Positions 25,845 through 35,240 of a stretch of DNA of 64,000 nt are shown one piece after another. The stretch is from Anaerolineales bacterium (GTDB taxonomy: Bacteria; Chloroflexota; Anaerolineae; Anaerolineales; Villigracilaceae): the NCBI GenBank assembly GCA_030583925.1, contig CP129482.1:2108001-2172000 (forward strand), in the 5' to 3' direction. Position 1 is the stretch's first letter; each line of letters starts with the position of its first letter. Below the pieces are notes generated by a model. The model made no database searches. It was not told the origin of the DNA and worked only from the letters and a program-made list of their open reading frames with translations. The position numbers and the translations under genes were made by a program.

Positions 25845-26650
25845 TCAATTGCGAGTCCGTATTTTCGGAACCCGAAAAGTAACGGGATGCCAACGCCCAG
25901 ATACGCGCCAAAGTAGAGCAAGCCGCCGGGTCTGGCGGCAAAGTCGAATAAGCGGATGTAGACGAACGCCGCGATCGTGATGAAGACGATCAACCCGTAG
26001 GCGGCAATGGAATGAGCGAGGATGGCTTTCAGACTCCGATCCCAGAGAAACGGCACAACGGCGAGCGCTATCGAAAGATAGAAAACCCCGAAGCTTCGCA
26101 ATGTGAACAGCGACATAATCTCAGGAAAGATGCCGCCGTTCGTGCCGGGCGTGCCGATCGAAGCGGTGGAACCGTACAAACCGAGGAAGCCAACAAAGAC
26201 GATGAAAACGATCAGCGTGAAGTATTGCCGCGAGGAGGTTTTCTCCCTGCTCTTATCCAACGCCGGGCGGGCGCGAAGCCAATACAGAAACATAACCAGC
26301 GATGTGAGCAGGCTGACAAACAAGGTCAAGAGATACAACCATGCGACGGGATGCGCCAACGACAATTTATCCCGGAAAAAATACACCACCAGCGATTCGC
26401 CGACGGCAAATAACCCAAGATACAGCAGCGATGAGTAGACGCGTCCCCACTTCTCGAAACGCCGCGCTGCGAATAACGCTTGCCACGCATTGCCCAAGCA
26501 CCAACCGCCGATGGTCATCGTCATAAAGGGCGTGACCTTCCACGCAAAGACCGGAGCCAGTCCTTCGGGCATGAAAAATAAGAATGCGCCGAGAACGCCA
26601 TACAGCAAGGCGCACAAATAAGTGAGCATACGGGATGTGTTGGACAGCAT
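25841..26650 (-). CDS. Membrane protein of about eight helices, unknown function
   Basis: About 269 residues, mostly hydrophobic, with segments such as LCALLYGVLGAFLFFM, SLLYLGLFAVGESLVVYFF, YFTLIVFIVFVGFLGLYG and GLIVFITIAAFVYIRLF. No family is recognised. I chose the ATG at 26650 because GGAG lies six bases upstream. The upstream TTG at 26662 lies inside that ribosome binding site. Coupled to the methyltransferase gene downstream. Confidence 0.7.
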   Translation of the reverse strand: MLSNTSRMLTYLCALLYGVLGAFLFFMPEGLAPVFAWKVTPFMTMTIGGWCLGNAWQALFAARRFEKWGRVYSSLLYLGLFAVGESLVVYFFRDKLSLAHPVAWLYLLTLFVSLLTSLVMFLYWLRARPALDKSREKTSSRQYFTLIVFIVFVGFLGLYGSTASIGTPGTNGGIFPEIMSLFTLRSFGVFYLSIALAVVPFLWDRSLKAILAHSIAAYGLIVFITIAAFVYIRLFDFAARPGGLLYFGAYLGVGIPLLFGFRKYGLAIE

Positions 26651-26708
26651 TAAATTCTCCAAATTTTACAACGGGGCACTCATGCCGCTATAGCACGCGA
26701 ATGCGGGG

Positions 26709-27692
26709 TTAGGAAAGCAGAAGACAAGCCGCTCGATGCGTTTTGCTTCGTTCGGTCAATTGCGGGTCTTCCGATTTACAGCGGTCAAACGCAACCGGAC
26801 AACGCGGGTGGAAGCGGCATCCGCTCGGCAGGTCAATTGGGTTGGGCGTCTCACCCTGCAAGATGACGCGTTTCTTCCGCAACCGCGGGTTGGGAACGGG
26901 AATCACCGAGAGCAATGCCTGTGTATACGGGTGCTGTGGACTCTCCAGCACTTCAGACATCGTTCCAATCTCAACGATACGACCCAAATACATCACCGCC
27001 ACGCGGTCAGCGAAGTAACCAACCGTTCCTAAATCGTGCGTGATGAAAATGACCGAGATGCCGCGCGATTCGCGCAAATCTGCCAGCAGGTTGATGATCT
27101 CTGCGCGGATAGATACATCCAGCATCGAGACGGGTTCATCGGCTAGCAGGAGATGCGGTTCAAGCACAAGCGCGCTAGCGATGACCACGCGTTGACGTTG
27201 TCCGCCGGAGAGTTGATGCGGGAAGCGGTACATGTAACTTTCGGCTGGCTTCAAGCCTGCATCTTCCAGCGCGCGCCGGACGCGCTCGCGCCTTTCATCC
27301 TGGCTGGGGGTAAGCCCATGGACGACCAACGGCTCGGAAACAATCTCTTCGATGGTCTGCGTTGGGTTCAGCGATTCGTACGGGTCTTGAAAAACCATTT
27401 GGATACGCTGGCGTATTTTCTTGCGTTCGCGGTCTTTCAAATGCGTGATGTCGCTGCCTTCAAACAAGATCGTCCCCTCGGTGGCTTCTTCGAGCCCCAT
27501 CAGCGTAAGCGACAGCGTGGATTTTCCGCATCCGCTTTCGCCGACCAGCGCGATGACTTCGCCGCGCTTCAGTTGCAGGCTCACATCGTCCACAGCATGG
27601 ATGAAATTCTCGGCGCGCGAGAACCAGCCGGGTCTGCCCGCTTTGAAATATTTTTTCAGGTCTTTCACTTCGAGGATGAATTCGTTGTCCAT
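26709..27692 (-). CDS. Peptide ABC transporter ATPase, OppF/DppF type
   Basis: A 327-residue ATPase of a peptide or nickel importer. Walker A is GESGCGKSTL, the signature is LSGGQRQR and Walker B is LLLADEPVSMLD. The C-terminal Opp-type extension carries PSGCRFHPRCPVAFDRC, a Cys cluster that binds an iron-sulphur cluster in some DppD/DppF proteins. It is the last gene of the minus-strand operon SBP, permease, permease-ATPase fusion, ATPase. Confidence 0.92.
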   Translation of the reverse strand: MDNEFILEVKDLKKYFKAGRPGWFSRAENFIHAVDDVSLQLKRGEVIALVGESGCGKSTLSLTLMGLEEATEGTILFEGSDITHLKDRERKKIRQRIQMVFQDPYESLNPTQTIEEIVSEPLVVHGLTPSQDERRERVRRALEDAGLKPAESYMYRFPHQLSGGQRQRVVIASALVLEPHLLLADEPVSMLDVSIRAEIINLLADLRESRGISVIFITHDLGTVGYFADRVAVMYLGRIVEIGTMSEVLESPQHPYTQALLSVIPVPNPRLRKKRVILQGETPNPIDLPSGCRFHPRCPVAFDRCKSEDPQLTERSKTHRAACLLLS

Positions 27693-27728
27693 AATTCGAT
27701 TTGTCGTGGGGCGGGATGCCGTCCCGCC

Positions 27729-29663
27729 TTACGATCCTTCCGCCAAATGACAACTCGCCAAATGTCCATTATCCAATTCACGCAACTCCGGGAACTCAAC
27801 CGTACAGCGCTCGAACGCCAGCGGACAGCGCGGCGCGAACCGGCATCCCGAGGGCAGCGCGTCCAATTTGGGAGGATAGCCGGGGATGGAAACAAGTCGC
27901 TTTTCAGGCTGCGAAAGGTCGGGGAAGGCTTTGAGCAATTCTTGTGTGTACGGGTGTCGCGGCGCGTTGTAGATGGTGTCCACGTCGGCATATTCGGCGG
28001 TCACGCCGCCGTACATCACCAGCACCGAATCGCACATTTCGGCGACAACGCCGAGGTCGTGAGTCACAAATATCACAGCCAGACCAAGTTTCCTGCGGAG
28101 TGAATCGAGCAATTCCAGAATCTGCGCTTGGATCATCACATCCAACGCGGTGGTCGGCTCGTCCGCGATCACCACTTGTGGGTTGCACGAGAGCGCCATG
28201 GCGATCATCGCGCGCTGGCGCATCCCGCCGGAATATTGATGCGGGAAATGATCTTTATGCTCCGCGGCAATGCCCACCAGATCGAGCAATTCGATCACGC
28301 GTTCCTCGAGTTGTCCAGGCGGCATCGTTGGAATATGTTTGACGATCGCTTCCTTGATCTGATCGCCGACAGTTCGCACCGGGTTGAGCGCGTTCATCGC
28401 GCCTTGGAACACGATCGAAACTCCGCTCCAACGCACATCGGCAAGTTCCTCTTCCGATGCGGCCGCAAGGTCTTTGCCGTGAAAATAAATGCGCCCGTTC
28501 GAGATTTGTCCCGACGCGGGGAGCAACCGGTTCAACGCCATGATCAACGTGGTCTTGCCGCACCCGCTCTCCCCCACCAGCCCCATCATCTCGCCTTCGT
28601 GCAACTGAAAACTGACGTTCTGCACTGCCTGCGCCACCGTTCCGTTGTTGACAAACTGCACCGAAAGATTTCTCACATCCAACAAAACGGGAGCGTCTTT
28701 CCTGCTTCTTTTTTCTTCGGATGTAACCCCCGCTTCACTCTGGACCGTCTGCCTGCCTACCATTAGGTGATGTGATTCAAGCCTCGGGTTCAACACCTGC
28801 TCGAGTCCGTGACCCAGCAGAGTCAATGCCAACACAACCCAGACAATTCCAAACCCCGGTGTGATCAACGCCCACCACGCGCCCGCGCTCATGGCCCCGC
28901 GGCTGAATGCGAAGTTAAGCATTTGCCCCCACGAGATCGCGCTCGGATTCCCAAGCCCGATGAAAGACAACGTTGATTCGCTCAAAATAGCGGAGGAGAC
29001 CACGAGAATAGCATTGACCACGAGGATGGGCATCACCAGCGGTAGGATGTGATGGAGGATGATGTGACGGTTGCCCGCGCCGATCCCTTTCGCGCGCAGG
29101 ACGAATTTCCTCGATTTCACCGCCAGCGTCTGCGAACGGACAATGCGCGCGGTGGTTGTCCAACCGAAGATGCCGATCACGAAGATGATATTGAACAGAC
29201 TGGGTTTTGTCAGAGCAATGATGACGACGATCAACGGCAGGTCGGGGATGACAAGCATCGTGTCTGTGAATCGCATCAACGAGTTTTCAACTCGCCCGCC
29301 GTAATAGCCCGCCGCCAAACCGATCGTCCCGCCGATGACGACAGAAATGAATGAAGCGAAGAACCCGACAATGAGAGATACTCGCGCGCCATACACAAAC
29401 AGGGAAAAGATGTCCTTCCCGGCGTCGTCTGTGCCGAGCCAATGCAACGCGCTGGGCGGTTTATACACATCCGCGGCGCTGATTCCCTGCGATGATTTCG
29501 GGTCATACTGTGCGATCAAAGGCGCAAAAACAGCCACTAATACAACGGACAACAGCATCACCACCCCGACGACTGCAATTCGATTGCGGTTAAAAGACCG
29601 CCAAAAACTCAACAGCGGCGATGACGCGACGGACGGTTTGATTTCCGATGTTTGAAGTGCCAT
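27729..29663 (-). CDS. Fused peptide ABC permease (DppC type) and ATPase (DppD type)
   Basis: A 644-residue fusion. Residues about 1-305 are a binding-protein-dependent permease with six membrane helices and the EAA-like loop ([19 protein letters not shown]). After a linker (about 305-335), residues to 644 are an OppD-type ATPase: Walker [11 protein letters not shown], signature YSGGMRQR, Walker [13 protein letters not shown] and the terminal Cys cluster ([17 protein letters not shown]). DppC and DppD are normally separate proteins; no stop or frameshift separates them here. It fits with the permease at 29667-30698 and the ATPase at 26709-27692 to make one importer. Confidence 0.9.
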   Translation of the reverse strand: MALQTSEIKPSVASSPLLSFWRSFNRNRIAVVGVVMLLSVVLVAVFAPLIAQYDPKSSQGISAADVYKPPSALHWLGTDDAGKDIFSLFVYGARVSLIVGFFASFISVVIGGTIGLAAGYYGGRVENSLMRFTDTMLVIPDLPLIVVIIALTKPSLFNIIFVIGIFGWTTTARIVRSQTLAVKSRKFVLRAKGIGAGNRHIILHHILPLVMPILVVNAILVVSSAILSESTLSFIGLGNPSAISWGQMLNFAFSRGAMSAGAWWALITPGFGIVWVVLALTLLGHGLEQVLNPRLESHHLMVGRQTVQSEAGVTSEEKRSRKDAPVLLDVRNLSVQFVNNGTVAQAVQNVSFQLHEGEMMGLVGESGCGKTTLIMALNRLLPASGQISNGRIYFHGKDLAAASEEELADVRWSGVSIVFQGAMNALNPVRTVGDQIKEAIVKHIPTMPPGQLEERVIELLDLVGIAAEHKDHFPHQYSGGMRQRAMIAMALSCNPQVVIADEPTTALDVMIQAQILELLDSLRRKLGLAVIFVTHDLGVVAEMCDSVLVMYGGVTAEYADVDTIYNAPRHPYTQELLKAFPDLSQPEKRLVSIPGYPPKLDALPSGCRFAPRCPLAFERCTVEFPELRELDNGHLASCHLAEGS

Positions 29664-29666
29664 GCG

Positions 29667-30698
29667 CTATCCCGTTGCTTGCACACGCGGATCGAGATAG
29701 GAATACGTCAAGTCCGCGAGAAAGTTCGCGATCACGACGCTGACCGCGATGAGCAGAAAGCATCCTTGCAACATGGGGTAATCCGTCCGCACCACGGCTT
29801 CGTACAATGCCCCACCCAGACCGGGCCACGAGAAGACCGATTCGATCTGAATGACGCCGCCCACAGTGTAGCCAAGATTAAGGGCGATAATGGTGACCAG
29901 CGGAAGCATCCCGTTTTTTAAGGCATGATCCCGTAGAACTTGGAAGGTGCTCAGTCCTTTCGCTTTGGCGGTCAGGATGTAATCTTCGGCAAGCACGTCC
30001 AGCAGGCTGGATCGCATGATTAGCATGTATTCGCCCATGTAGACGATGGTATACGTCAGCGTCGGTAATAATAAATGCCACGAGATATCGCCGATCTGCG
30101 TCATGAGCGGATACGAACTCATACCAGGGGTTGATTTTCCTCCGATTGGAAAGCCGTGATTGCTTCCCCAAAAAAGCAGGATGATGCCGAGCCAGAAGGT
30201 TGGCAAACTCCACGCCACCAGACCGGTGATCAACGCGCTGTAATCAATTGCAGTCCGTGCCTTCCAGGCGGCGAAGATCCCAAACGCAACGCCCACAAGG
30301 ATCGCGAGGATTTGCCCGGCGCCGATCAAGAGCACCGTGTTCCATAACCGCTCCCACAAGATATCGGTCACAGGGCGGTTGTAATAAAAAGAGACCCCCA
30401 TTTCGCCACGTAACAAATTCTCTACATAAATGAAGAACTGAGTGTCAAGCGGATTCACGCCGCAATCGCCGAGTACCAGCGGGTTGAATTCCTTCACGCA
30501 GTTGATGATCGGCTTATCCAAGCCGAAGCGGGCGCGAATCGCTTCGACGGTCTCCGGGGTCAAGCGCGGATCTCGGATACCCTGCTTGGCAGGGTCGCCG
30601 GGAAGAATCCGAAACAGAAAGAAGTTCAGCACAATTACGAAAATAATCGTGAAGAACGACCAACCAGCCTTATTACGAAGATAATGCCAGCGATTCAC
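29667..30698 (-). CDS. Peptide ABC transporter permease, OppB/DppB type
   Basis: A 343-residue inner-membrane permease with six predicted helices. It has the typical N-terminus (FFTIIFVIVLNFFLFRILPGDP) and an EAA-type loop (YILTAKAKGLSTFQVLRDHALKN). It pairs with the DppC-type half of the fused protein; the gene gap to the fusion is three bases. GGAGG lies before the ATG. Confidence 0.92.
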   Translation of the reverse strand: MNRWHYLRNKAGWSFFTIIFVIVLNFFLFRILPGDPAKQGIRDPRLTPETVEAIRARFGLDKPIINCVKEFNPLVLGDCGVNPLDTQFFIYVENLLRGEMGVSFYYNRPVTDILWERLWNTVLLIGAGQILAILVGVAFGIFAAWKARTAIDYSALITGLVAWSLPTFWLGIILLFWGSNHGFPIGGKSTPGMSSYPLMTQIGDISWHLLLPTLTYTIVYMGEYMLIMRSSLLDVLAEDYILTAKAKGLSTFQVLRDHALKNGMLPLVTIIALNLGYTVGGVIQIESVFSWPGLGGALYEAVVRTDYPMLQGCFLLIAVSVVIANFLADLTYSYLDPRVQATG

Positions 30699-30712
30699 GG
30701 AGGTTCCTAAAA

Positions 30713-30743
30713 TGGAAGAGACGGCATTGCGCCGTCTCTTCCA
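30713..30743. promoter_or_regulatory. Perfect hairpin between binding-protein and permease genes
   Basis: TGGAAGAGACGGC-ATTGC-GCCGTCTCTTCCA without a U-run. Such stems often protect the 3' end of an abundant binding-protein mRNA and lower expression of the permease genes (inference). Confidence 0.6.
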
Positions 30744-30749
30744 AAGGCG

Positions 30750-32399
30750 CTATTTTACGGGTTCGATCGCAAGAAGCGAACTTGGATCTTCCAATGCGAT
30801 TTTGGTCTCACTGTCTTTCCAGCCGGTGAAGCGATCTACACGATAGGCTTCAATGGCGGACGCGTAATAGGGAATGATGTATGGCACATCTTCGTGGATG
30901 ATCGCCTGCATCTCGTGGACCATCTCGACGCGCTTGTTATGGTCGAGTTCGAGTCCCTGCGCGGCGAATAATTCATCATAGCGCGGATTCGAGTAGCCGG
31001 TCTCGTTGTACCCGGTCGGGATTTGATCCGTGGTGGGGATGATCAACAATGTGTTCGGGTCCGGGTCGGCGATCCAGCCCCAGAGCATGATGTCGTAATC
31101 CAACGCGGGACAGCACTTGGCGGTTAGCGCATCGCTTTCCACCGCTTGCATTTCGAGTTTGACACCCAGTTGACCCCATGTTTCTGCAAGCAGATCAGCC
31201 AAACGCGGCGCAGAAGTATCGGAACTGGGCCAATTCATACGGAACACAAGCGGACGCGAGCCGTCGGGCATTTCACGCGTCCCGTCCCCGTCGGTGTCTT
31301 TGTAGCCGGCATCGTCAAGGATCTTGTTGGCCTCGGCGATATCGAACTTGTAATCCACAATGTCGCTATTGAACCATTCGCCCATCCCTTTCGGAATCAG
31401 CGCGATACCGGGATCGCCAAGTCCCAGCAGAATCACATCAATGATCTTCTGTTTATCGGTGGCGTGCGCTAATGCCAAACGGACTTGCCGGTCGCGCAAT
31501 GCGGGATGACCGGTGCAAAGCCCGCCATCATCTACCGGACAATTTGCCGGGTCCACCATGTTGAAAATGATATCTGCCAGATCCGGCGAGAGCGGAGCGC
31601 CGCTCACCACTTTGATATTCTCGTCGGCTTTTAACAAGTCAACGCTAGTGTTAGGAACTCCGGTGATCATATCCACTTGCCCGGTCTTCAACGCCTGAAC
31701 CAACACGTCCGAGTTGGAAAAGACTTGGAAGATCACTTCATCCACTTTCGGAGCGCCGCCAAAGTAATCTTTGTTAGCGCCGAGGCGGATAAATTCATTC
31801 GGTTTATATTCCAACATCTTGAAAGGACCGCTTCCGATCATCTCCAAATTCTCAAAGGTAGCCGCCGCGTCGCCCTCAGCATAGTTCTTCCAGATATGTT
31901 CGGGGAAGATGTATAGGAAAACCAACTTGCTCTCGATGTTCGGTATGGCTTCATCCAAAGTGATGACCACAGTTTTATCGTCTGGCGCGTCAACCGACAC
32001 AAAGTGTTCCACATACGAATGTAATGTCGGGAAATCTTCGTGCGCCATGATGAGGTTATATGTAAAGGCAACATCCTTCGCGGTCAGCGGCTGTCCATCG
32101 TGGAATTCAACCCCTTCGCGGATCGTGTACGTATAAACCAGCCCGTCATCCGAACGCTGGACGTCGGTTCCCAGCTCGAATGCCAGAGTCCCGTCGAGGC
32201 GAAGTTCATACATTGTGCTATACGTTAATTCTGAAATGGTATACGCCGTGCCAAGCCAGGCAATCCCGATGTTCAAAGAATCGGGACCTGCCGCCCAACC
32301 AATTCGCACAACAGCGGGTTGACTTGCTCCTCCCCCACATGCCGAGAATATCAACGCGAGCAGAGTTACTACAACAAGAAAGTTATATTTAGTCTTCAT
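30750..32399 (-). CDS. Peptide ABC transporter substrate-binding lipoprotein (family 5)
   Basis: 549 residues. The signal peptide ends in a lipobox (ALIFSACGGG). The family 5 solute-binding fold follows, with YTIREGVEFHDGQPLTAKDV and SGPFKMLEYKPNEF. It captures peptides or similar compounds for the downstream permease. I chose the ATG at 32399 because GAGGAG lies upstream and it gives the signal peptide. Upstream codons of the same frame run through a hairpin. First gene of the operon. Confidence 0.9.
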   Translation of the reverse strand: MKTKYNFLVVVTLLALIFSACGGGASQPAVVRIGWAAGPDSLNIGIAWLGTAYTISELTYSTMYELRLDGTLAFELGTDVQRSDDGLVYTYTIREGVEFHDGQPLTAKDVAFTYNLIMAHEDFPTLHSYVEHFVSVDAPDDKTVVITLDEAIPNIESKLVFLYIFPEHIWKNYAEGDAAATFENLEMIGSGPFKMLEYKPNEFIRLGANKDYFGGAPKVDEVIFQVFSNSDVLVQALKTGQVDMITGVPNTSVDLLKADENIKVVSGAPLSPDLADIIFNMVDPANCPVDDGGLCTGHPALRDRQVRLALAHATDKQKIIDVILLGLGDPGIALIPKGMGEWFNSDIVDYKFDIAEANKILDDAGYKDTDGDGTREMPDGSRPLVFRMNWPSSDTSAPRLADLLAETWGQLGVKLEMQAVESDALTAKCCPALDYDIMLWGWIADPDPNTLLIIPTTDQIPTGYNETGYSNPRYDELFAAQGLELDHNKRVEMVHEMQAIIHEDVPYIIPYYASAIEAYRVDRFTGWKDSETKIALEDPSSLLAIEPVK

Positions 32400-32416
32400 C
32401 AGATTCTCCTCAAGGT

Positions 32417-32459
32417 TAATAAAAAACTGCATCGCCAGCCGCAAATGCCGCGATGCAGT
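32417..32459 (-). terminator. Hairpin with U-run in the 5' leader of the peptide transporter operon
   Basis: On the minus strand ACTGCATCG, a 16-base loop, CGATGCAGT and then TTTTTTATT, followed by the ribosome binding site and ATG at 32399. No minus-strand gene lies upstream to need a terminator, so it may attenuate the operon. The upstream promoter is not clear (TATAAC near 32475). Confidence 0.5.
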
Positions 32460-32682
32460 ACGAACCATTGTTATACTTGGCGAAGAGATACGCGCGCCGA
32501 TTTCTCGGTCGAAGAATACATTGAACGCAATTCTACTGTATATTCCATGATGCGAAAAGGCAAACAGAAGCCCATGTCGCGCTTGGTGATGGTTTTTTCG
32601 TTGCTTAGGTTTGTGCGTTAATATTTAAATTGACTGATTTAGTAATTATTGGCTACGCGCAAATTTAGAGGAGAACAAAACA

Positions 32683-33849
32683 ATGACGACATTCTTTCAA
32701 TACGATGAATTAACTTGGGATAAAGTTGCTGAGTTGCCGCGTGACACTCCGCTGATTCTGCCTCTCGGTTCAGACTACGACTTGGACCTGGTCGCAAGCC
32801 AGCTAGCGAATCCACCCCGTGCAGGACTCCTGCCGCCGTTCCCGTTCGGCTGGCGCGGAAGCGGACTCGAATTGCCAGATTCAATTTTCGCACAATACAT
32901 TTTCAACCTGCTAGACAGTTTGCGCGACGATGGATTCTCACGCGTCTATTGTCTTGCTCCAGCAGGTATTGATCCACAATCCACATTCATCCAGCAACAT
33001 TCATCTTCTGTTCTGCGCCTCCCCTCCCCTTCTGATAACGCGGCGCCAACATTTTTACCTCCTGATTCCGAACGCGGCAAAGTGATTTTGATTCCCGTCG
33101 GACACACCGAGCAACACGGATTTCACCTGCCCCTCTCCGTTGACACGATCATCATTGACTCAATCGCTAAAGGGACACATGCCAAATTGCCTACGCGCTG
33201 TTGGACGATGCCTGCTATGCCGTATGGAGTCAGCACACACCGCTCGTCATTTGCTGGGACAATGAACGCGGGCGGGCGGGCTTTTGAAGATTTCTGGGTC
33301 GCAGTGATCGACCATCTAGTTGCACGCGGCTTTGATCGGTTCTATTTGATGAGTGGACACGGAGGCAACACTTCATTTCTCGTCAACACCGTGAAATATG
33401 CTGGCGAACGGCATCGAAGAATCTTTTGCGCGACAACGTGGCTTCACACATCGGGACGAATCGGTTCGGAAGTTATTCCGAAATATCGAACATCGAAGAT
33501 CGGGGGGATGGGTCACGCGGGTGAGCTCGAAACATCGTACATGCTTCACTTGCGACCAGACTTGTGCCAGATGGAACGCGTGGTAGATGAAACTGACTTC
33601 ATCTCCACGCCCGATTACTACATGGATTGGATCGAAGGCGGCGCGCTCGTGGCAAATCCGCCGTGGGATGATGATACGAAGACAGGCGCGTACGGCGCGG
33701 GAAGTCACGCGACGGCAGAGAAAGGCAGGCTATGGCTTGATGCCGCCATCGAGGAAAAGGCAGATCATGTGGAGCAGATCCATGAACAGCATGAGAGGCG
33801 CGAGAAGAGGCGGGAGGAGGGGTTTGGGCTTTGGGGGAAGGTCAAATAA
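32683..33849 (+). CDS. Creatininase-family amidohydrolase with duplicated N-terminal half
   Basis: 388 residues. The creatininase domain (about 130-350) has VILIPVGHTEQHGFHLPLSVDT, SGHGGN and GMGHAGELETS. The conserved Glu, His and Asp residues bind two metal ions. Family members open amide rings (creatinine) or process peptide cofactors (MftE). The N-terminal 130 residues (LPRDTPLILPLGSDYDLDLV) look like a decayed copy of the domain start without the HTEQHG residues. The gene is divergent from the peptide transporter operon. GAGGAG precedes the ATG. Confidence 0.82.
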   Translation: MTTFFQYDELTWDKVAELPRDTPLILPLGSDYDLDLVASQLANPPRAGLLPPFPFGWRGSGLELPDSIFAQYIFNLLDSLRDDGFSRVYCLAPAGIDPQSTFIQQHSSSVLRLPSPSDNAAPTFLPPDSERGKVILIPVGHTEQHGFHLPLSVDTIIIDSIAKGTHAKLPTRCWTMPAMPYGVSTHRSSFAGTMNAGGRAFEDFWVAVIDHLVARGFDRFYLMSGHGGNTSFLVNTVKYAGERHRRIFCATTWLHTSGRIGSEVIPKYRTSKIGGMGHAGELETSYMLHLRPDLCQMERVVDETDFISTPDYYMDWIEGGALVANPPWDDDTKTGAYGAGSHATAEKGRLWLDAAIEEKADHVEQIHEQHERREKRREEGFGLWGKVK

Positions 33850-33957
33850 ATGTCATTGCGAGGAGGTGTAGCCCGACGAAGCAATCTCCTGTTATCAATC
33901 AAGTACTTGCCATGAGGAGATTGCTTCGTCGTCCTTCGGGCTCCTCGCAACGACATT
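33850..33957. repeat. Palindromic repeat family A, complete copy
   Basis: ATGTCATTGCGAGG and GAAGCAATCTCC to GGAGATTGCTTCGTCG and CTCCTCGCAACGACAT. It sits between convergent genes and reaches the last codon of the RIO kinase gene. Confidence 0.9.
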
Positions 33958-34984
33958 AGCCTTTTTGTTTCTCCCAAAGACGGCGGTCTTCTTTTTTCTC
34001 GGCGTCGAGGTGGAGGGGATGAACGTCTTTTACGACTTGATGACCATGCGAAGTCCACAAGTCGGCGGCGAGTTTGCGGGCGTTGCAATTCACGCCTTGC
34101 GATTGGAAGTATTGGCAGACACGCGTCACGTCGCGCAAGAAGATCACCCATGCGGATGGATTCGCTTCGGGGAATGTCACTTGCGGAAAATCTATCAGCG
34201 TGATGTCGCCGTCCCAGTAGAGGATGTTGTAGGCGGACAAGTCCCCGTGGATTCGCTCGCTGGTTAGAAGTAGGTCTAAATTGCGAATGACGCGTTCGTA
34301 AAGGGAGCGCGCTTCGTCACGGTCGAGAGTCACCGAATTGAGAGTCGGCGCCGCGCTGGCGACATCCCCAATGTATTCCATCAGGATGGCGTTCTTCTCC
34401 ATCGCAATCGGCTTCGGCACGTCGGCGCCCGCAGCGTGAAGAATCTCCAACGTGTTGAACTCGTATGCGATCCACGATGTGTGACGAAGTTCTTCGCCGT
34501 ACGCAGTGCGCTTGATGATGGCGTTGACGTCCGCCTCTTTGAAAAGTTTCTTGCCGTCGTCGGCGAGATCAATGCGACCCGTGCGATAGATCTGATCGTT
34601 CTTGAGATTGCGGAGCGAGCGCGGGCGATAGACTTTCGCAGCAAGCAGCGACGCTTCGGACTCAGGGGACGCCTGACACAGATATACGGACGCCTCTTTG
34701 CCGCCCTTGAGCCGACGCAACACGTCGCTGATGAGTTTGTTCTCGTAAAAGCCGCCGATGGAATCAAGGAGCCACCATTCCTCGAAGCGCGCCGCTTTGT
34801 AGGTGAAGTTGTACGAGCGCGCCGAATCGTCCTGACCTTTCGTGAACTCGGCATCACGTGCGCGGGCATGTTTGAAATGCCGTTCGTGGAATCGCTGGGG
34901 GCGTTTATTCTTTTGTATGAAATTTTCTGTCTGGTCGTTGTTATCCAGGTCGTCGAACAGTTCGAAGGTTTGTTTTGTGTCCAT
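33956..34984 (-). CDS. RIO-family serine kinase
   Basis: 342 residues. The RIO kinase fold is seen from GGKEASVYLCQA (nucleotide loop) through AAKVYRPRSLRNL, ILMEYIGD and the catalytic loop RIHGDLSAYNILYW to the metal-binding LIDFPQ. RIO kinases act in ribosome assembly in archaea and eukaryotes. Bacterial members are less well known, and their targets are unclear. I chose the ATG at 34984; codons upstream in the same frame run through a terminator. A leader peptide and terminator lie upstream (35024-35150), suggesting regulated expression. Confidence 0.85.
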   Translation of the reverse strand: MDTKQTFELFDDLDNNDQTENFIQKNKRPQRFHERHFKHARARDAEFTKGQDDSARSYNFTYKAARFEEWWLLDSIGGFYENKLISDVLRRLKGGKEASVYLCQASPESEASLLAAKVYRPRSLRNLKNDQIYRTGRIDLADDGKKLFKEADVNAIIKRTAYGEELRHTSWIAYEFNTLEILHAAGADVPKPIAMEKNAILMEYIGDVASAAPTLNSVTLDRDEARSLYERVIRNLDLLLTSERIHGDLSAYNILYWDGDITLIDFPQVTFPEANPSAWVIFLRDVTRVCQYFQSQGVNCNARKLAADLWTSHGHQVVKDVHPLHLDAEKKEDRRLWEKQKG

Positions 34985-35023
34985 TGTTAACCACTGAAAT
35001 TGAATCGGATACGATGTGCGGTT

Positions 35024-35056
35024 AAATGAAAAACCGCAGGGAACACGCCTGCGGTT
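35024..35056 (-). terminator. Terminator in the leader of the RIO kinase gene
   Basis: On the minus strand AACCGCAGG-CGTGTTC-CCTGCGGTT is followed by TTTCATTT, with five U counting from the stem. It lies 26 bases after the leader frame and 40 bases before the RIO ATG. Confidence 0.6.
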
Positions 35057-35070
35057 ACACACAAGTTTTC

Positions 35071-35096
35071 GTAGTGACGACTTAAGTCGTCACTAC
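35071..35096. repeat. Palindromic repeat family F (26 bases, perfect)
   Basis: Arms GTAGTGACGACTT and AAGTCGTCACTAC with no loop. A 22-base copy with GC changes (AGCGACGACTT arms) lies at 45995-46016. It supplies the stop codon of the putative leader peptide. Confidence 0.85.
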
Positions 35097-35150
35097 CCTT
35101 TGCGGAGGCGCGTTCAAAAATTGGGTTGTGGTTATTCTGCTGGCTTTCAT
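35082..35150 (-). CDS. Putative 22-residue leader peptide upstream of the RIO kinase
   Basis: A short frame starting MKASRITTTQFLNAPP and ending RVVTT. AAAGGAGG precedes the ATG by nine bases, and a promoter (35185-35213) and a terminator (35024-35056) bracket it. The last codons and stop lie in palindrome family F, so the natural C-terminus may have been altered. The layout parallels the leader of the ABC exporter at 16220-16446. No homologue is known to me. Confidence 0.4.
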   Translation of the reverse strand: MKASRITTTQFLNAPPQRVVTT

Positions 35151-35184
35151 GGCAACGTGCCTCCTTTCAAAGTAAGATGACGGG

Positions 35185-35213
35185 AGTTTATCACTGGGGT
35201 TTTGGGGCGTCAA
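35185..35213 (-). promoter_or_regulatory. Sigma-70-type promoter of the RIO kinase leader
   Basis: On the minus strand TTGACG (35213-35208), a 17-base spacer and TAAACT (35190-35185). The predicted start is near 35178, upstream of the leader frame's ribosome binding site. Confidence 0.55.
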
Positions 35214-35240
35214 GGAATCGTATTCCGTTAAAGACAACTT

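Noticed and set aside
32484..32621. A short plus-strand frame ending FSLLRFVR before the creatininase gene
   Set aside because: It might be a gene remnant, but it has no ribosome binding site, start or recognisable domain.
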